Below, piece after piece: positions 15,627 through 24,598 of a stretch of 64,000 nt of DNA. Below the pieces are notes generated by a model. That model saw nothing but the letters and a program-made list of their open reading frames with translations. It did no database searches and was not told where the DNA came from. The position numbers and the translations under genes are program-made. Origin of the DNA: Novosphingobium sp. B 225 (lineage in GTDB: Bacteria > Pseudomonadota > Alphaproteobacteria > Sphingomonadales > Sphingomonadaceae); the NCBI RefSeq assembly GCF_002198665.1, contig NZ_MWLM01000054.1, positions 1-64,000 of the forward strand, given 5' to 3'. Numbering within the stretch: position 1 is the stretch's first letter; every line of letters starts with the position of its first letter.

Positions 15627-17756
15627 ATGAAGCGGAAGCTGTTGCTGGCGACGGGGCTGGGACTTGCGGCGGTGCCTGCGGCCTTGTGGGCCTGTGCCGA
15701 CACAACCTGCGAACCATCGTGGAAGCTAGGCGGGACAACGCTTGATTGCGCCAGCCGGGCCTTTCTTTCGCCGGGTAACGATTCGCGGATCAATCTGGCC
15801 TTCCTGCTGCGCGGCAAGGCCGGACTGGCGATCAAGGCCGACAAATATCCTTCCCGCGAATACGATTCCGAAGGCTATGGCCACACCTTCCTCGATTGGG
15901 AGTTGCTGCGGATCGGATTGTTTCCGGCCAAGGCAGGGGAAGATCCCTTTGCCGGGCGCAGTGATCATTACGGTTCGCGCTGTATCAGCCTGACCGGGGC
16001 CACCTCTGCCTTCCAGACGGCGCTGGCTGCCAATGCGAGCGTTCCCGCTGCGGAGCGGACCAAGCTGCTGGCGGCGCGGGGGCGGGTCAGCCTGGCCTGC
16101 GATGGCCCGGCAGACCAAACCCTGCCCGCCTGGCCTGAAGGGATCGCCAGCGCCGGGGGCAAGGCCTATCTTGGCTATCTTCAGGCGGCAGAAGCATTCT
16201 ATGCTGAACGCTGGGACGATGCGCGCGGCCTGTTCGCAGGTCTGTCCGGGGCAAGCGACCCGTGGCTCAAGGAAACCGCCGCCTACATGGCCGGGCGGGT
16301 GGAGCTGAATGCCGCACAGGCCAAGACGTTTGAAGATGAAGGTTGGTCGTCGGGCACAGAGAACGTCGATCAACGGGCGATTGCCGCCGCGCATTCGGCG
16401 CTGGAAAGCTATCTCAAGGCCTGGCCGAACGGACGCTATGCGGATTCGGCGCGTGGCTTGCAGCGACGGGTCCATTGGCTGTCGGGCGATACCAAGGCAC
16501 TCGCTGCGACCTATGCCAGCGCGCTGGGCGCGGTTCCTGCTGGGAGTGCGCAAGCGCTCGACTTGATCCAGGAGATCGACAACAAGCTGCTGTTCGCCAG
16601 CGGCCGCAAGGCCGAAGCGAATGGCCCGCTGCTGCTGGCTGCGCTCGATCTCGTCCAGATGCGGGATGATCGCTACAAGGATGATGACGGCATCCTGCAG
16701 GGCCAGGGCCCCACGCTGACTAGGGCAGACCTCGATGCGCAGGCTCCGGCCTTTGCAGGTGAGCCGGACCTCTATGGGCTGCTCAAGGGCATGCACGCCT
16801 ATTACGTGGAAAACGATCCGCGCGCGGTGCTGACGCTGATCCCCGACGATTCGCACCGGCGAGACTATTCGCAAGTCCAGTTCAGCCGCCAGGTGCTGCG
16901 CGGGCAGGCGCTGGCCGCGCTGAAGGACCGCAACGAGGCCGGGTTCTGGCGCGATCTGCTGGGCGGATCGAACGCGCTGTGGCAGCGCCCGACGGTTGAG
17001 CTGGGCCTGGCGATGAGCCTTGAGCGCAGCGGGCAGGTCGCAGCAGTCTTTGCCAAGGATTCGCCCGTAACCGATACGGCCATCCGCAAGCGATTGCTGG
17101 GCTATTCGGCGGGCAAGGACGTGCTGCGCGCCGCAGCGCAGGACACGGCCCGCCCGCAAGTGGAGCGTGATACGGCGCTCTTCACTCTGCTCTACAAGCA
17201 GCTGACCCGTGGCGATTATGCCGGGTTTGCAGGCAATGTCGCCATGGTCCCGGCCAAGGCTTCGACCGAAGCCAACTTCTGGTATTTCTATGATCATGAC
17301 AACGCTCCCGTTGGCCTGTTCACCAAGGGGCGTTTCGCCAGTGGTGGCTACCCCTGCCCGGCGTTGACAGTGACCGTGCTAGGTTTGGCCAGAAACCCGC
17401 AGGACGTGGCTGCGCGGCTGTGTGTGGGGGAATTCCTGCGGCTCAACGGGTTCGACGGGTTTACTGCTCTGGACGATGCGCCAGGCAAGGACGAACTGGG
17501 CGGTGCGCGGCAGGACTTTGGCGGCAAACCGGTGCAACGCGGGGCAATCTATGCCTCAGTGATCGCCAACGCCAAGGCAGCTCCGAACGATCGTGCCTAT
17601 GCTCTATTCCGTCAGATCAACTGCTATGCCCCTTCGGGCAGCAACAGCTGCGGCGGGCAGGATGTGGAGATCGATCAGCGCAAGGCCTGGTTCAACCAGT
17701 TGAAGCGTGATTATCCCGGCAGTCCCTGGGCCAAAAAGCTGCGTTTCTACTGGTGA
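15627..17756 (+). CDS. Large exported protein with helical repeats, unknown
   Basis: 709 residues with a signal peptide (MKRKLLLATGLGLAAVPAALWA). The mature part begins with a Cys-rich segment (CADTTCEPSW), then a long Ala/Leu helical region with TPR-like texture (for example AYLGYLQAAEAFYAERWDDARGLF and ALESYLKAWPNGRYADSARGL). A further Cys cluster near the end (CYAPSGSNSCGG) suggests disulfides. The start has a GGAG site. It overlaps the DUF3142 lipoprotein gene by four bases, so the two probably act together at the envelope. No catalytic motif recognised. Confidence 0.8.
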   Translation: MKRKLLLATGLGLAAVPAALWACADTTCEPSWKLGGTTLDCASRAFLSPGNDSRINLAFLLRGKAGLAIKADKYPSREYDSEGYGHTFLDWELLRIGLFPAKAGEDPFAGRSDHYGSRCISLTGATSAFQTALAANASVPAAERTKLLAARGRVSLACDGPADQTLPAWPEGIASAGGKAYLGYLQAAEAFYAERWDDARGLFAGLSGASDPWLKETAAYMAGRVELNAAQAKTFEDEGWSSGTENVDQRAIAAAHSALESYLKAWPNGRYADSARGLQRRVHWLSGDTKALAATYASALGAVPAGSAQALDLIQEIDNKLLFASGRKAEANGPLLLAALDLVQMRDDRYKDDDGILQGQGPTLTRADLDAQAPAFAGEPDLYGLLKGMHAYYVENDPRAVLTLIPDDSHRRDYSQVQFSRQVLRGQALAALKDRNEAGFWRDLLGGSNALWQRPTVELGLAMSLERSGQVAAVFAKDSPVTDTAIRKRLLGYSAGKDVLRAAAQDTARPQVERDTALFTLLYKQLTRGDYAGFAGNVAMVPAKASTEANFWYFYDHDNAPVGLFTKGRFASGGYPCPALTVTVLGLARNPQDVAARLCVGEFLRLNGFDGFTALDDAPGKDELGGARQDFGGKPVQRGAIYASVIANAKAAPNDRAYALFRQINCYAPSGSNSCGGQDVEIDQRKAWFNQLKRDYPGSPWAKKLRFYW

Positions 17757-18454
17757 GAGGACGCATCGCGCTGGCCATGATCGCGGCGCTTGCCCTGCTG
17801 GGCGGGTGCCGCAAGTCAGCGCCGGACCGGGTGCGGGCAGAAGATTACAGCAGCTTCTTCCTGTGGGCCGGGGTCCGACCGCAGCCGGTCGTGGCGGAAG
17901 CGAAGGAACTCTATATCCTCGATGGCGAAGTGCAGCGCGAAAGCGGTTCTGCCCTGGTGCCGCTGCGCGCTTCGGTGCCGCGCCATCCGGACAAGCGGCT
18001 GTGGCTGGTGGTGCGCGCGGCGCGGCTCGATTGGGGGCCGGGGGTGTGGCGCAAGCTGGAGCGCGATCTGGGTCAATGGCAGGCCTACGGGCTCCAGCTT
18101 GATTTTGATGCCTCAACCCCCGGTCTGGCGGACTATGCGCGGTTTCTGAAGGAACTGCGCGCCCGATTGCCTGCGCGCTACAAGCTGTCGGTGACCGGGC
18201 TGATGGACTGGAGTGCCAATGCTGACCCGGCCGCGCTGGCGCAGCTGGCGGGCGTGGTCGATGAAGTGGTGGTGCAAAGCTACCAGGGGACCGAGACGAT
18301 CCCCGGCTATGACCGTTACCTTGCGCGACTGGCCCGTGTGCCAGTGCCGCACAAGGTTGCGTTGGTGCAGGGCGGCCAGTGGCGCGAACCGCCCGGATTA
18401 CGCGTCGATCCCTTATTTCGCGGCTATGTGGTCTTCCTTGTCAACCCGGGTTGA
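17753..18454 (+). CDS. DUF3142-like lipoprotein
   Basis: 233 residues, GTG start overlapping the upstream stop. The signal peptide ends in the lipobox LLGGC, so the mature protein should be lipidated. The rest resembles DUF3142, which looks like a TIM-barrel glycoside-hydrolase fold: VRAARLDWGPG, LQLDFDASTPGL, LSVTGLMDW and VDEVVVQSYQG. Function unknown. Its last codons and stop form the 14-bp palindrome TCAACCCGGGTTGA. Confidence 0.75.
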   Translation: MRGRIALAMIAALALLGGCRKSAPDRVRAEDYSSFFLWAGVRPQPVVAEAKELYILDGEVQRESGSALVPLRASVPRHPDKRLWLVVRAARLDWGPGVWRKLERDLGQWQAYGLQLDFDASTPGLADYARFLKELRARLPARYKLSVTGLMDWSANADPAALAQLAGVVDEVVVQSYQGTETIPGYDRYLARLARVPVPHKVALVQGGQWREPPGLRVDPLFRGYVVFLVNPG

Positions 18455-18479
18455 AATTTGTTAGCAATGCATACAAATT
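18455..18479. promoter_or_regulatory. Inverted repeat before the SDR gene
   Basis: AATTTGT-N11-ACAAATT, 7-bp perfect arms, in an AT-rich patch 21 bases before the SDR ATG. Size and place suit a repressor operator. No regulator gene lies next to it. Confidence 0.4.
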
Positions 18480-18499
18480 GATTCAGCTAAGAGAGGCCC

Positions 18500-19354
18500 A
18501 TGACCATCACCGAATTCGCCGGTCGCACTGCCTTCATTACCGGGGGCGCATCGGGGATTGGCCTCGGCATTGCGAAAGTTCTGGTCGAGCGGGGCGCGCG
18601 GGTGGTGATTGCCGACTTGCGTCAGGACCATATCGACAAGGCGCTGGCTGAATTTTCCGGGGGCGGGCGCAGCAATGCCGTTTCTGCGCTGCAACTCGAT
18701 GTCACCAGCCGTGCGGCCTATGCCGAAGTGGCGGCGCGAATGCTGGCGGAATTCGGCGGGATCGACATCCTGGTGAACAATGCCGGGGTCGGGCTCGAAG
18801 GGCCGATCCTCAAGGCCACCTATGCCGATTATGATTTCGGATTCGGGGTCAATATCGGGGGAGTGATCAACGGCTTCGTTGAATTTCTGCCACAGATGCT
18901 GGCGCATGGGCGCGGCGGGCATGTTGTCTCCACCGCCAGCCTCGCCGCCGAAGTGGTAATGCCCGCACACCTTGCGATCTATGCCGCGAGCAAAGCGGCG
19001 GTGTGCCACTATTGCGAGGCGGTGAAAGGCGAACTAGGCGAACAGGGGATCGGGGTTTCGATCCTACTGCCCGGACCGATCAAATCAAACATCCACCAGG
19101 CCCAGCAAAACCGCCCCGAACATCTGCGCAGCGGCAGCGGCTTTGCCGAAAGCGAGGCGCAACTGGCGCGGCGACAGGTCGGTGACAACTGGATGGAGCC
19201 CGAGCAGGTCGGCCATCTGGTCGCCGACGGGATCCTGGCGAACCAGACTTACATCGTCACCCACGGCATCTTCAAGGATTGGCAGCGCGCCCGGGCGCAG
19301 GCTGTGCTCGATGCCACCCCAGATGTTGAAAACGCAGCCGTGCGCGGGATCTAG
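18500..19354 (+). CDS. Short-chain dehydrogenase/reductase
   Basis: 284 residues. The Rossmann motif is TGGASGIGLGIA, with NNAGVG, the catalytic Ser in STASLAA, and YAASK supplying Tyr and Lys. The Asp after the second strand (VVIADLRQD) favours NAD over NADP. The C-terminal extension (about residues 225-284) is longer than in minimal SDRs. The ATG has a GAGAGG site. Substrate not predictable; it stands alone on its strand. Confidence 0.9.
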   Translation: MTITEFAGRTAFITGGASGIGLGIAKVLVERGARVVIADLRQDHIDKALAEFSGGGRSNAVSALQLDVTSRAAYAEVAARMLAEFGGIDILVNNAGVGLEGPILKATYADYDFGFGVNIGGVINGFVEFLPQMLAHGRGGHVVSTASLAAEVVMPAHLAIYAASKAAVCHYCEAVKGELGEQGIGVSILLPGPIKSNIHQAQQNRPEHLRSGSGFAESEAQLARRQVGDNWMEPEQVGHLVADGILANQTYIVTHGIFKDWQRARAQAVLDATPDVENAAVRGI

Positions 19355-20521
19355 TCAGGCGGCGGCGGGCTGGTCTGCTGGCTTGCCGTCTTCCGTTGTG
19401 GCCAATTCGATCCGGTTGCGGCCAGCCTGTTTGGCCCGGTATAGTGCGGTATCGGCGGCCTTCAGCGCAGAACGCCGGTCGGCAAAGGCAAAGGCATCGG
19501 CCACTCCACCGGAAAATGTGATCTGCCCGAACGGCTGCTCGGTAGCGCGATTGACCAGGCGACGCGCAGCCAGTGTTTCGCGCAGCTGATCGAGTTTGGC
19601 ATAGGCTTGCGCGACCGGAGTGTCGCGGAACAACACGACAAATTCCTCACCCCCGTGGCGAGCCACGTGGCAGCGATCATCAGATATCTTGGCCAGGCTG
19701 TCCGCCACCAGTTTCAAGACCCGATCCCCGGCGTCATGGCCGTGGGTATCGTTGACCAGTTTGAAGTGGTCGATGTCGCAGAACGCGATGCACAGCGGCT
19801 CAGCGGCGGCAAACGCTTCGCGATATTCTGCTTCAAAGCGGGATTCAAACGCACGGCGATTGGGCAGGCCGGTCAGGTGGTCCTCTTCGGCGCTGCGCTT
19901 GGCTTCATCCAGTCGCCGCCGCAAGGCACGGGTTTGGGCTTCGCTGCGCAACATTTGCTTTTCGATGTCGCGGGTTCGCTTGAGCATGACCTTGGCGATT
20001 GAGGCCAGTTCGGAAATAACTGCCCCTGCGGCAGTGACCTGTTCCAGCTCGCCAACGTGCTCCTCCAGCGCACTGTGATATTCGCTGGTGGCCTGCTGGG
20101 CATCGTGGCTGGTCTTGCCAAATTCGTCGATGCTGGTTTCCAGCCGCTGCATAAGGTCAGCCAAGGTCTTGACCTCGTCCTCGCTGGTGTTGCGCAGGAA
20201 CACTTCGTCCAACCATTCGATTGTCACCGGCTTGCGCGTCTGGACTTGACGGTCGATCAGCCGGACCAGATGCGGATCTGCACTGGTCAGATAAGCATGG
20301 GCAATCGAGAGTGTATGCGCTGTTACTTCCAGCTGGTGCGTCGCCAGGAAGCGATTGATCTCGTCCAGTTGACGTTCGCGCAGCGATTGCCGCCGCTCAC
20401 GTGCAGGCACCGCCGGGGCAGCATCCGTGGAGGAATCGGTTTCGTCAACCGGCTTCGAGCCAAGCCCGAGCCAGCCGAGCAGGCCGCCGGAACGGCCAAG
20501 CGAGGGATCATGGACAGTCAT
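19355..20521 (-). CDS. GGDEF diguanylate cyclase
   Basis: 388 residues. The C-terminal GGDEF domain (about 215-375) has DHFKLVNDTHGHDAGD and the active-site GGEEF, so it should make cyclic di-GMP from GTP. The inhibitory site normally reading RxxD is DDRC here, so product inhibition at that site is probably absent. The N-terminal half is helical with a coiled coil (about 115-205) and no obvious membrane segment. It converges on the SDR gene with no spacer. Confidence 0.92.
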   Translation of the reverse strand: MTVHDPSLGRSGGLLGWLGLGSKPVDETDSSTDAAPAVPARERRQSLRERQLDEINRFLATHQLEVTAHTLSIAHAYLTSADPHLVRLIDRQVQTRKPVTIEWLDEVFLRNTSEDEVKTLADLMQRLETSIDEFGKTSHDAQQATSEYHSALEEHVGELEQVTAAGAVISELASIAKVMLKRTRDIEKQMLRSEAQTRALRRRLDEAKRSAEEDHLTGLPNRRAFESRFEAEYREAFAAAEPLCIAFCDIDHFKLVNDTHGHDAGDRVLKLVADSLAKISDDRCHVARHGGEEFVVLFRDTPVAQAYAKLDQLRETLAARRLVNRATEQPFGQITFSGGVADAFAFADRRSALKAADTALYRAKQAGRNRIELATTEDGKPADQPAAA

Positions 20522-20641
20522 GGCATGGTTAACGTCGCCTTGCCCGAATTTTTAAGGTCGGCGACCAATTTGGTGATCTAGCGCACCGCCGGATGAGCTG
20601 AGTCCGGTTACACAGGGTCATGGTTGGCGAAGGAGCGACTC

Positions 20642-22123
20642 ATGCCTTTTATCGATGACGACGTGGTCGGGATGCGGCTTGATAGCGGCGCGGTCCGCCA
20701 ACTGTTTTGGGGAGACGAGGTTGAAGTGCTGTCCAGTAGCGCCACCGAAGTGCGGGTAAAATTGCCCGGCGTTGCCAAAGACCGGGGTGAAGGCGTTATC
20801 TCTCCCAAAGCCAAGCTGCGCAATCCGGGACTGTTGCGGATGTCGATGATTGATGTTCAGCAGGGGGACGGATTGATCATCGAAACGCCGACGGGCAAAG
20901 TGATCTTCATCGACGGCGGGGATAACCAGCTTTTCGCGCGCCATGTCGCAGCGCGTTACCCCGGAACCAGCGATACCAATCCGCTCAAGGTAGACCTGAT
21001 GCTGGTGACTCACGGCGATGCCGATCATTTTGACGGGCTTAACCAGCTGCTCAAATCGGAAAGCCACAAGACCTTGCGCAAGCGCGTGTTCGTTGCCCCC
21101 GGTCGGTACTATCACAACGGTATCGTCAAGCGGCCGGGCAGCAAGGGCGGCAAGAAGGTGCCCGATGTCGAACTGCTGGGGGAAACCACGAGAGTCGGCA
21201 AGGACACGTTCATTACCGGCCTGGTCGAGGATCCGGGTGCCTTGCCGGGCAGCGAGCGCAACGATCCGTTCAAGACATGGGTCAACACCCTGGCGGCGTG
21301 GGAGCCGCGGGTTCAGCGCGTCTGGGGGCAACCGATCGAGCGGCGGCGGCTGGACCAGACTCGTGGCGATGCGTTCGATTTCCTGAAAGGCGAAGGGATC
21401 GGAGTGGACCTCTATGGCCCGATCACCGAAGATGCGGGCGGCGCGCCGGGCCTGCGTTTTCTGACCAGCCCGCCCGACGATGCCAACCTGATGCTGGGAT
21501 CAAAACCGGGTGGAAAGGGCAAGAGCTTGTCGGCCAGCCACACCATCAACGGGCATTCGATCGCCTTCCGGCTGCGTTACGGCAATGTCCGCTTCCTGTT
21601 TACCGGTGATCTCAACCAGGAAGCGGGTGAGCGGCTGCGCCAGGCACTGCCCAATGCATCGTTGCGCTGCGAAGTGTTGAAGGCGCCGCACCATGGCTCG
21701 GCAGATTTCGACATGGAATTCCTGAAAGAGGCGGGGCCGGTGGTCTCGCTGATTTCATCGGGTGATGAAAACCAGACCAAGGAATACATCCACCCGCGCG
21801 CCACCTTGATGTCTGCACTCGGCAAGGCCAGCCGAACTACGCCAGGGGTGATTTTTTGTACCGAACTCGCGGCGTTCTTCCAGACACTGGGCTGGGTCGA
21901 TGCTCCGCCTGCCAAAGGCAAGAAACCGCGCAAGGTATTTGCCTTTGAGCGCACCAACTTTGGCATCGTCCACATCCGCACCGATGGCGAACGGGTTCTG
22001 GCCTTTACCCATTCGGGCAAGGAAGGAATGAACGAAGCCTATCGCTTTACCGTTTCGTCCACCGGAGACGTCGTTTTCGCCCCTGCAGTCAGCAAGGTCA
22101 GCGCCCCGGCTAAGCCGGACTGA
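20642..22123 (+). CDS. Metallo-beta-lactamase-fold hydrolase (ComEC-like domain)
   Basis: 493 residues from an ATG with an AAGGAG site. After an N-terminal SH3-like region (1-65) comes the MBL fold: SMIDVQQGDGLIIETP, the metal motif THGDADHFDG, FTGDLNQEAGERL and APHHGSADF. The order is that of the soluble ComEC/Rec2-type hydrolase domain; no membrane segments are present. It probably acts on a nucleic acid or phosphodiester. No partner gene is adjacent. Confidence 0.85.
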   Translation: MPFIDDDVVGMRLDSGAVRQLFWGDEVEVLSSSATEVRVKLPGVAKDRGEGVISPKAKLRNPGLLRMSMIDVQQGDGLIIETPTGKVIFIDGGDNQLFARHVAARYPGTSDTNPLKVDLMLVTHGDADHFDGLNQLLKSESHKTLRKRVFVAPGRYYHNGIVKRPGSKGGKKVPDVELLGETTRVGKDTFITGLVEDPGALPGSERNDPFKTWVNTLAAWEPRVQRVWGQPIERRRLDQTRGDAFDFLKGEGIGVDLYGPITEDAGGAPGLRFLTSPPDDANLMLGSKPGGKGKSLSASHTINGHSIAFRLRYGNVRFLFTGDLNQEAGERLRQALPNASLRCEVLKAPHHGSADFDMEFLKEAGPVVSLISSGDENQTKEYIHPRATLMSALGKASRTTPGVIFCTELAAFFQTLGWVDAPPAKGKKPRKVFAFERTNFGIVHIRTDGERVLAFTHSGKEGMNEAYRFTVSSTGDVVFAPAVSKVSAPAKPD

Positions 22124-22141
22124 ACGAACCTGCAAACGCGA

Positions 22142-22807
22142 TTAGCGGACGCGCGGTCCGCCAAATGGGAGCGGCGGCGGCGGGCGGCGGTGTCCGCGCG
22201 GCAGCTGCGCCTGATAGGCGCGGCCACAATGTTCCACACAGTACGGGAAGCCAGGGTTCACCTTGTCTCCGCAAAAATGGAAATCCGGTTCACCTGGGTG
22301 TCCCATCGGCCAGCGGCAGATCCGGTCATTCAGATCAAGCAGGCTGGTCTTGTCAGCCATTTCAGGGCTGGGCTTGGCGGGAACCAGGCGGCGCGGCGGG
22401 GCGGGGGGAATCGGAGCCTGCTGATCGCCGGGGCCCTGACGCAGGAACCCTCCGGGGCCGACCGAGACGATCCGCGGTTGAGGCGCGGCTGGCACGGCGG
22501 GAGCATCGCCGACGCTGGGTGCAGCGGCCTGCGGGGCCGGGCGCGGAGCTGCGGGAGCGGCCGCGGGACGTGGGGTCGGGGCAGGCCGGGGCGCGGCCTC
22601 TGCCTTGGGCGGCTTGGCCGGGGCCGGAGCGGCTTCCTTTTCATTGGGCTTGACCGGGCTGGGGCGGGCTTTCAGCCCCAGGCGGTGCGCCTTGCCGATT
22701 ACGGCATTGCGGCTGACCCCGCCCAGTTCGTCGGCGATCTGGCTGGCCGTAGCGCCGCCTTCCCACATCTTGGTCAGCTTTTCGATCCGTTCGTCGGTCC
22801 AGCTCAT
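22142..22807 (-). CDS. gcrA: GcrA cell-cycle regulator
   Basis: 221 residues starting MSWTDERIEKLTKMWEGG, the unmistakable GcrA N-terminus with its HTH (ASQIADELGGVSRNAVIGKAHRLGL). The centre is a long Ala/Pro linker (55-155). The C-terminal domain (CRWPMGHPGEPDFHFCG, then FPYCVEHC) is the sigma-70-contacting part. In Caulobacter, GcrA activates sigma-70 promoters carrying methylated GANTC sites. It is divergent from the ABC permease with 81 bases between starts. Confidence 0.95.
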   Translation of the reverse strand: MSWTDERIEKLTKMWEGGATASQIADELGGVSRNAVIGKAHRLGLKARPSPVKPNEKEAAPAPAKPPKAEAAPRPAPTPRPAAAPAAPRPAPQAAAPSVGDAPAVPAAPQPRIVSVGPGGFLRQGPGDQQAPIPPAPPRRLVPAKPSPEMADKTSLLDLNDRICRWPMGHPGEPDFHFCGDKVNPGFPYCVEHCGRAYQAQLPRGHRRPPPPLPFGGPRVR

Positions 22808-22829
22808 TGCCCGTCCAGTTCCTTCGCGT

Positions 22830-22872
22830 GCGGCCCCAAGCGGGCCTGACGCTTGCCACATGCGCGGCAAGC
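22830..22872. promoter_or_regulatory. Two inverted repeats between gcrA and the permease gene
   Basis: GGCCC-CAAGC-GGGCC (22832-22846) and GCTTGCC-N8-GGCAAGC (22851-22872), both with perfect arms. They fill most of the 81-base divergent region. The first sits in a 17-base string identical to part of the rpsO terminator. They may be operators or leader hairpins. Confidence 0.4.
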
Positions 22873-22888
22873 CGATAGTCGCCACTTC

Positions 22889-23779
22889 ATGGCCAATCAA
22901 CCTGTTCCTGCACCGTCAACCGCCTCCGCCCCGTCGCTCGGCATGAGCGTGGGGCAGCGCAATTTTCCGGCCCAGGGAGTGCCCTTGATCCACCGGGTCA
23001 ACCGGCTCGGGCTGTGGACGCTCTATATGAAGGAAGTGCGCCGATTTTTCAAGGTGCAGACCCAGACGATCTGGGCACCTGCGATAACGACGCTGTTGTA
23101 CCTGATGATCTTCACCGTGGCGATGGGACGTGAAGGCTATACGGTGCTGGGTGTACCCTTCGCCAGCTTCATCGCGCCGGGTTTGATCGTGATGGGCATG
23201 ATCAACAGTGCTTTCGCCAATACCAGCTTCAATTTCCTGGCCGGCAAGATCCAGGGGACAATAGTTGATTATCTGATGCCACCGATTTCCAATGGCGAAC
23301 TGATGCTGGGCCTGATCGGCGCGGCAGTGACCCGCGCGGTGCTGGTTGGCCTGGCGATCAGTGCGGCGATGCTGCCGTGGCCGGGTGTGCATTTGTCAGC
23401 TGCTCATCCGTGGGCGATCGTATGGTTCGGCCTGATGGGATCAATCCTGCTGGCGATCATTGGCCTGATGACATCGCTGTGGGCTGAGAAGTTCGATCAT
23501 ACCGCGATGGTGACGAATTTCGTGATCACCCCGCTGACCATGCTTTCAGGCACATTCTATGTGATCGACAACCTGCATCCGGCATTTCAGGTGGTCAGCC
23601 GGCTCAATCCATTCTTCTATGTGATCAGCGGCTTTCGTTTTGGTTTCCTGGGGCAGAGTGACATTGGCGCAACCAATGCGGCGGTGTTCAATGGCGCGCT
23701 GTATGTCGGGCTGCTCAATGTGGTCATGGGCGCGGCGCTGTATCTGTTGTTGCGCAGCGGGTGGAAGCTAAAAAGCTGA
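22889..23779 (+). CDS. ABC-2 type transporter permease
   Basis: 296 residues with six predicted membrane helices in the ABC2 pattern of YadH/NodJ: WTLYMKEVRRFFKVQTQTIWAPAITTLLYLMIF near the start, FIAPGLIVMGMI, and the signature LSGTFYVIDNLHPAFQVVSRLNPFFYVISGFR. It would pair with an ATPase to export a lipid, drug or saccharide; no ATPase gene lies in the window. The start at 22889 is preferred over one at 22853. Its stop overlaps the thioesterase ATG. Confidence 0.9.
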   Translation: MANQPVPAPSTASAPSLGMSVGQRNFPAQGVPLIHRVNRLGLWTLYMKEVRRFFKVQTQTIWAPAITTLLYLMIFTVAMGREGYTVLGVPFASFIAPGLIVMGMINSAFANTSFNFLAGKIQGTIVDYLMPPISNGELMLGLIGAAVTRAVLVGLAISAAMLPWPGVHLSAAHPWAIVWFGLMGSILLAIIGLMTSLWAEKFDHTAMVTNFVITPLTMLSGTFYVIDNLHPAFQVVSRLNPFFYVISGFRFGFLGQSDIGATNAAVFNGALYVGLLNVVMGAALYLLLRSGWKLKS

Positions 23780-24594
23780 TGATCCACCCGTTTCTGGCGA
23801 TCGAACCGACCGGCGACCCATTGCGATTCCGCCTGCCAGTCACTGCGGATCTGTGTGTCGGTCGCAAGGATCACATCTTCCTGTTCGGCGGGGCAGGGTT
23901 GGCCACGGCGGTTGCTTGCGCGCGCCATGTCGCGGGGCGGGAACTGATCTGGGCGACCGCGCAATACCTGTCCTATGCCCGACCCGGTTCGCTGATCGAA
24001 GCGGATGTGCGCTTGCCGGTGCAGGGGCGAAACATCACTCAGGCTGTGATTACCCTGCATTGCGGGGAGGAGGTTATCATTTCCGCCACCGCCGCGCTGG
24101 GTGAGCGCGAAGGCCATCCCAGTGCGCAGTGGTTCGATCTGCCGCAAGTGCCCGCACCCGATCAGTGCGAAGTGTGGGCCCCATGGGACCATGAAGGCGA
24201 GGGCACCTTGCTGCAGCGGCTGGAAAAGCGGATCGCGCCAGATAGCATCGCACTGCGCCCGCGCGACGGCGCGGTCGATCCGTCGGGCCGGATGCAAATG
24301 TGGCTGCGTACGCGCGAGGATTTGCCAGTGGACGCTGCCGTGCTGGCCTTAATGGGGGATTTCGTGCCAACCGGGGCTGGGGTTTCGCTTGGGCTTGATG
24401 GCGGCGGTAACAGCCTCGACAACACCCTGCGCCTGCACAGCGTGGTCCCGACCCGCTGGGTGCTGTGTGATATCCAGATGAGTGCGGCGGGGCGCGGCTT
24501 TGCTCATGGTCATTTGCGGCTGTTTGCCGAAGACGGGACGCTGATGGCAACCGCCTCGCAATCGCTGGTGCTGCGCTACCGCAAAAGCGGGTGA
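23779..24594 (+). CDS. Acyl-CoA thioesterase, TesB-like double hotdog
   Basis: 271 residues made of two hotdog halves: the first with GGAGLATAVACARHVAGRELIWATAQYLSYARPGS, the second with MGDFVPTGAGVSLG, LHSVVPTRWVLCDIQMSAAGRGFAHGHLRLF and TASQSLVLR. This is the TesB (acyl-CoA thioesterase II) arrangement. It should hydrolyse medium- or long-chain acyl-CoA. The ATG overlaps the upstream stop (TGATG); an earlier GTG at 23761 is possible. Confidence 0.85.
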   Translation: MIHPFLAIEPTGDPLRFRLPVTADLCVGRKDHIFLFGGAGLATAVACARHVAGRELIWATAQYLSYARPGSLIEADVRLPVQGRNITQAVITLHCGEEVIISATAALGEREGHPSAQWFDLPQVPAPDQCEVWAPWDHEGEGTLLQRLEKRIAPDSIALRPRDGAVDPSGRMQMWLRTREDLPVDAAVLALMGDFVPTGAGVSLGLDGGGNSLDNTLRLHSVVPTRWVLCDIQMSAAGRGFAHGHLRLFAEDGTLMATASQSLVLRYRKSG

Positions 24595-24598
24595 AGGC

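Noticed and set aside
15726-17297. 523-residue minus frame opposite the large exported protein
   Set aside because: The plus-strand protein has a signal peptide, ribosome site and coupled neighbour; the minus frame has none of these.
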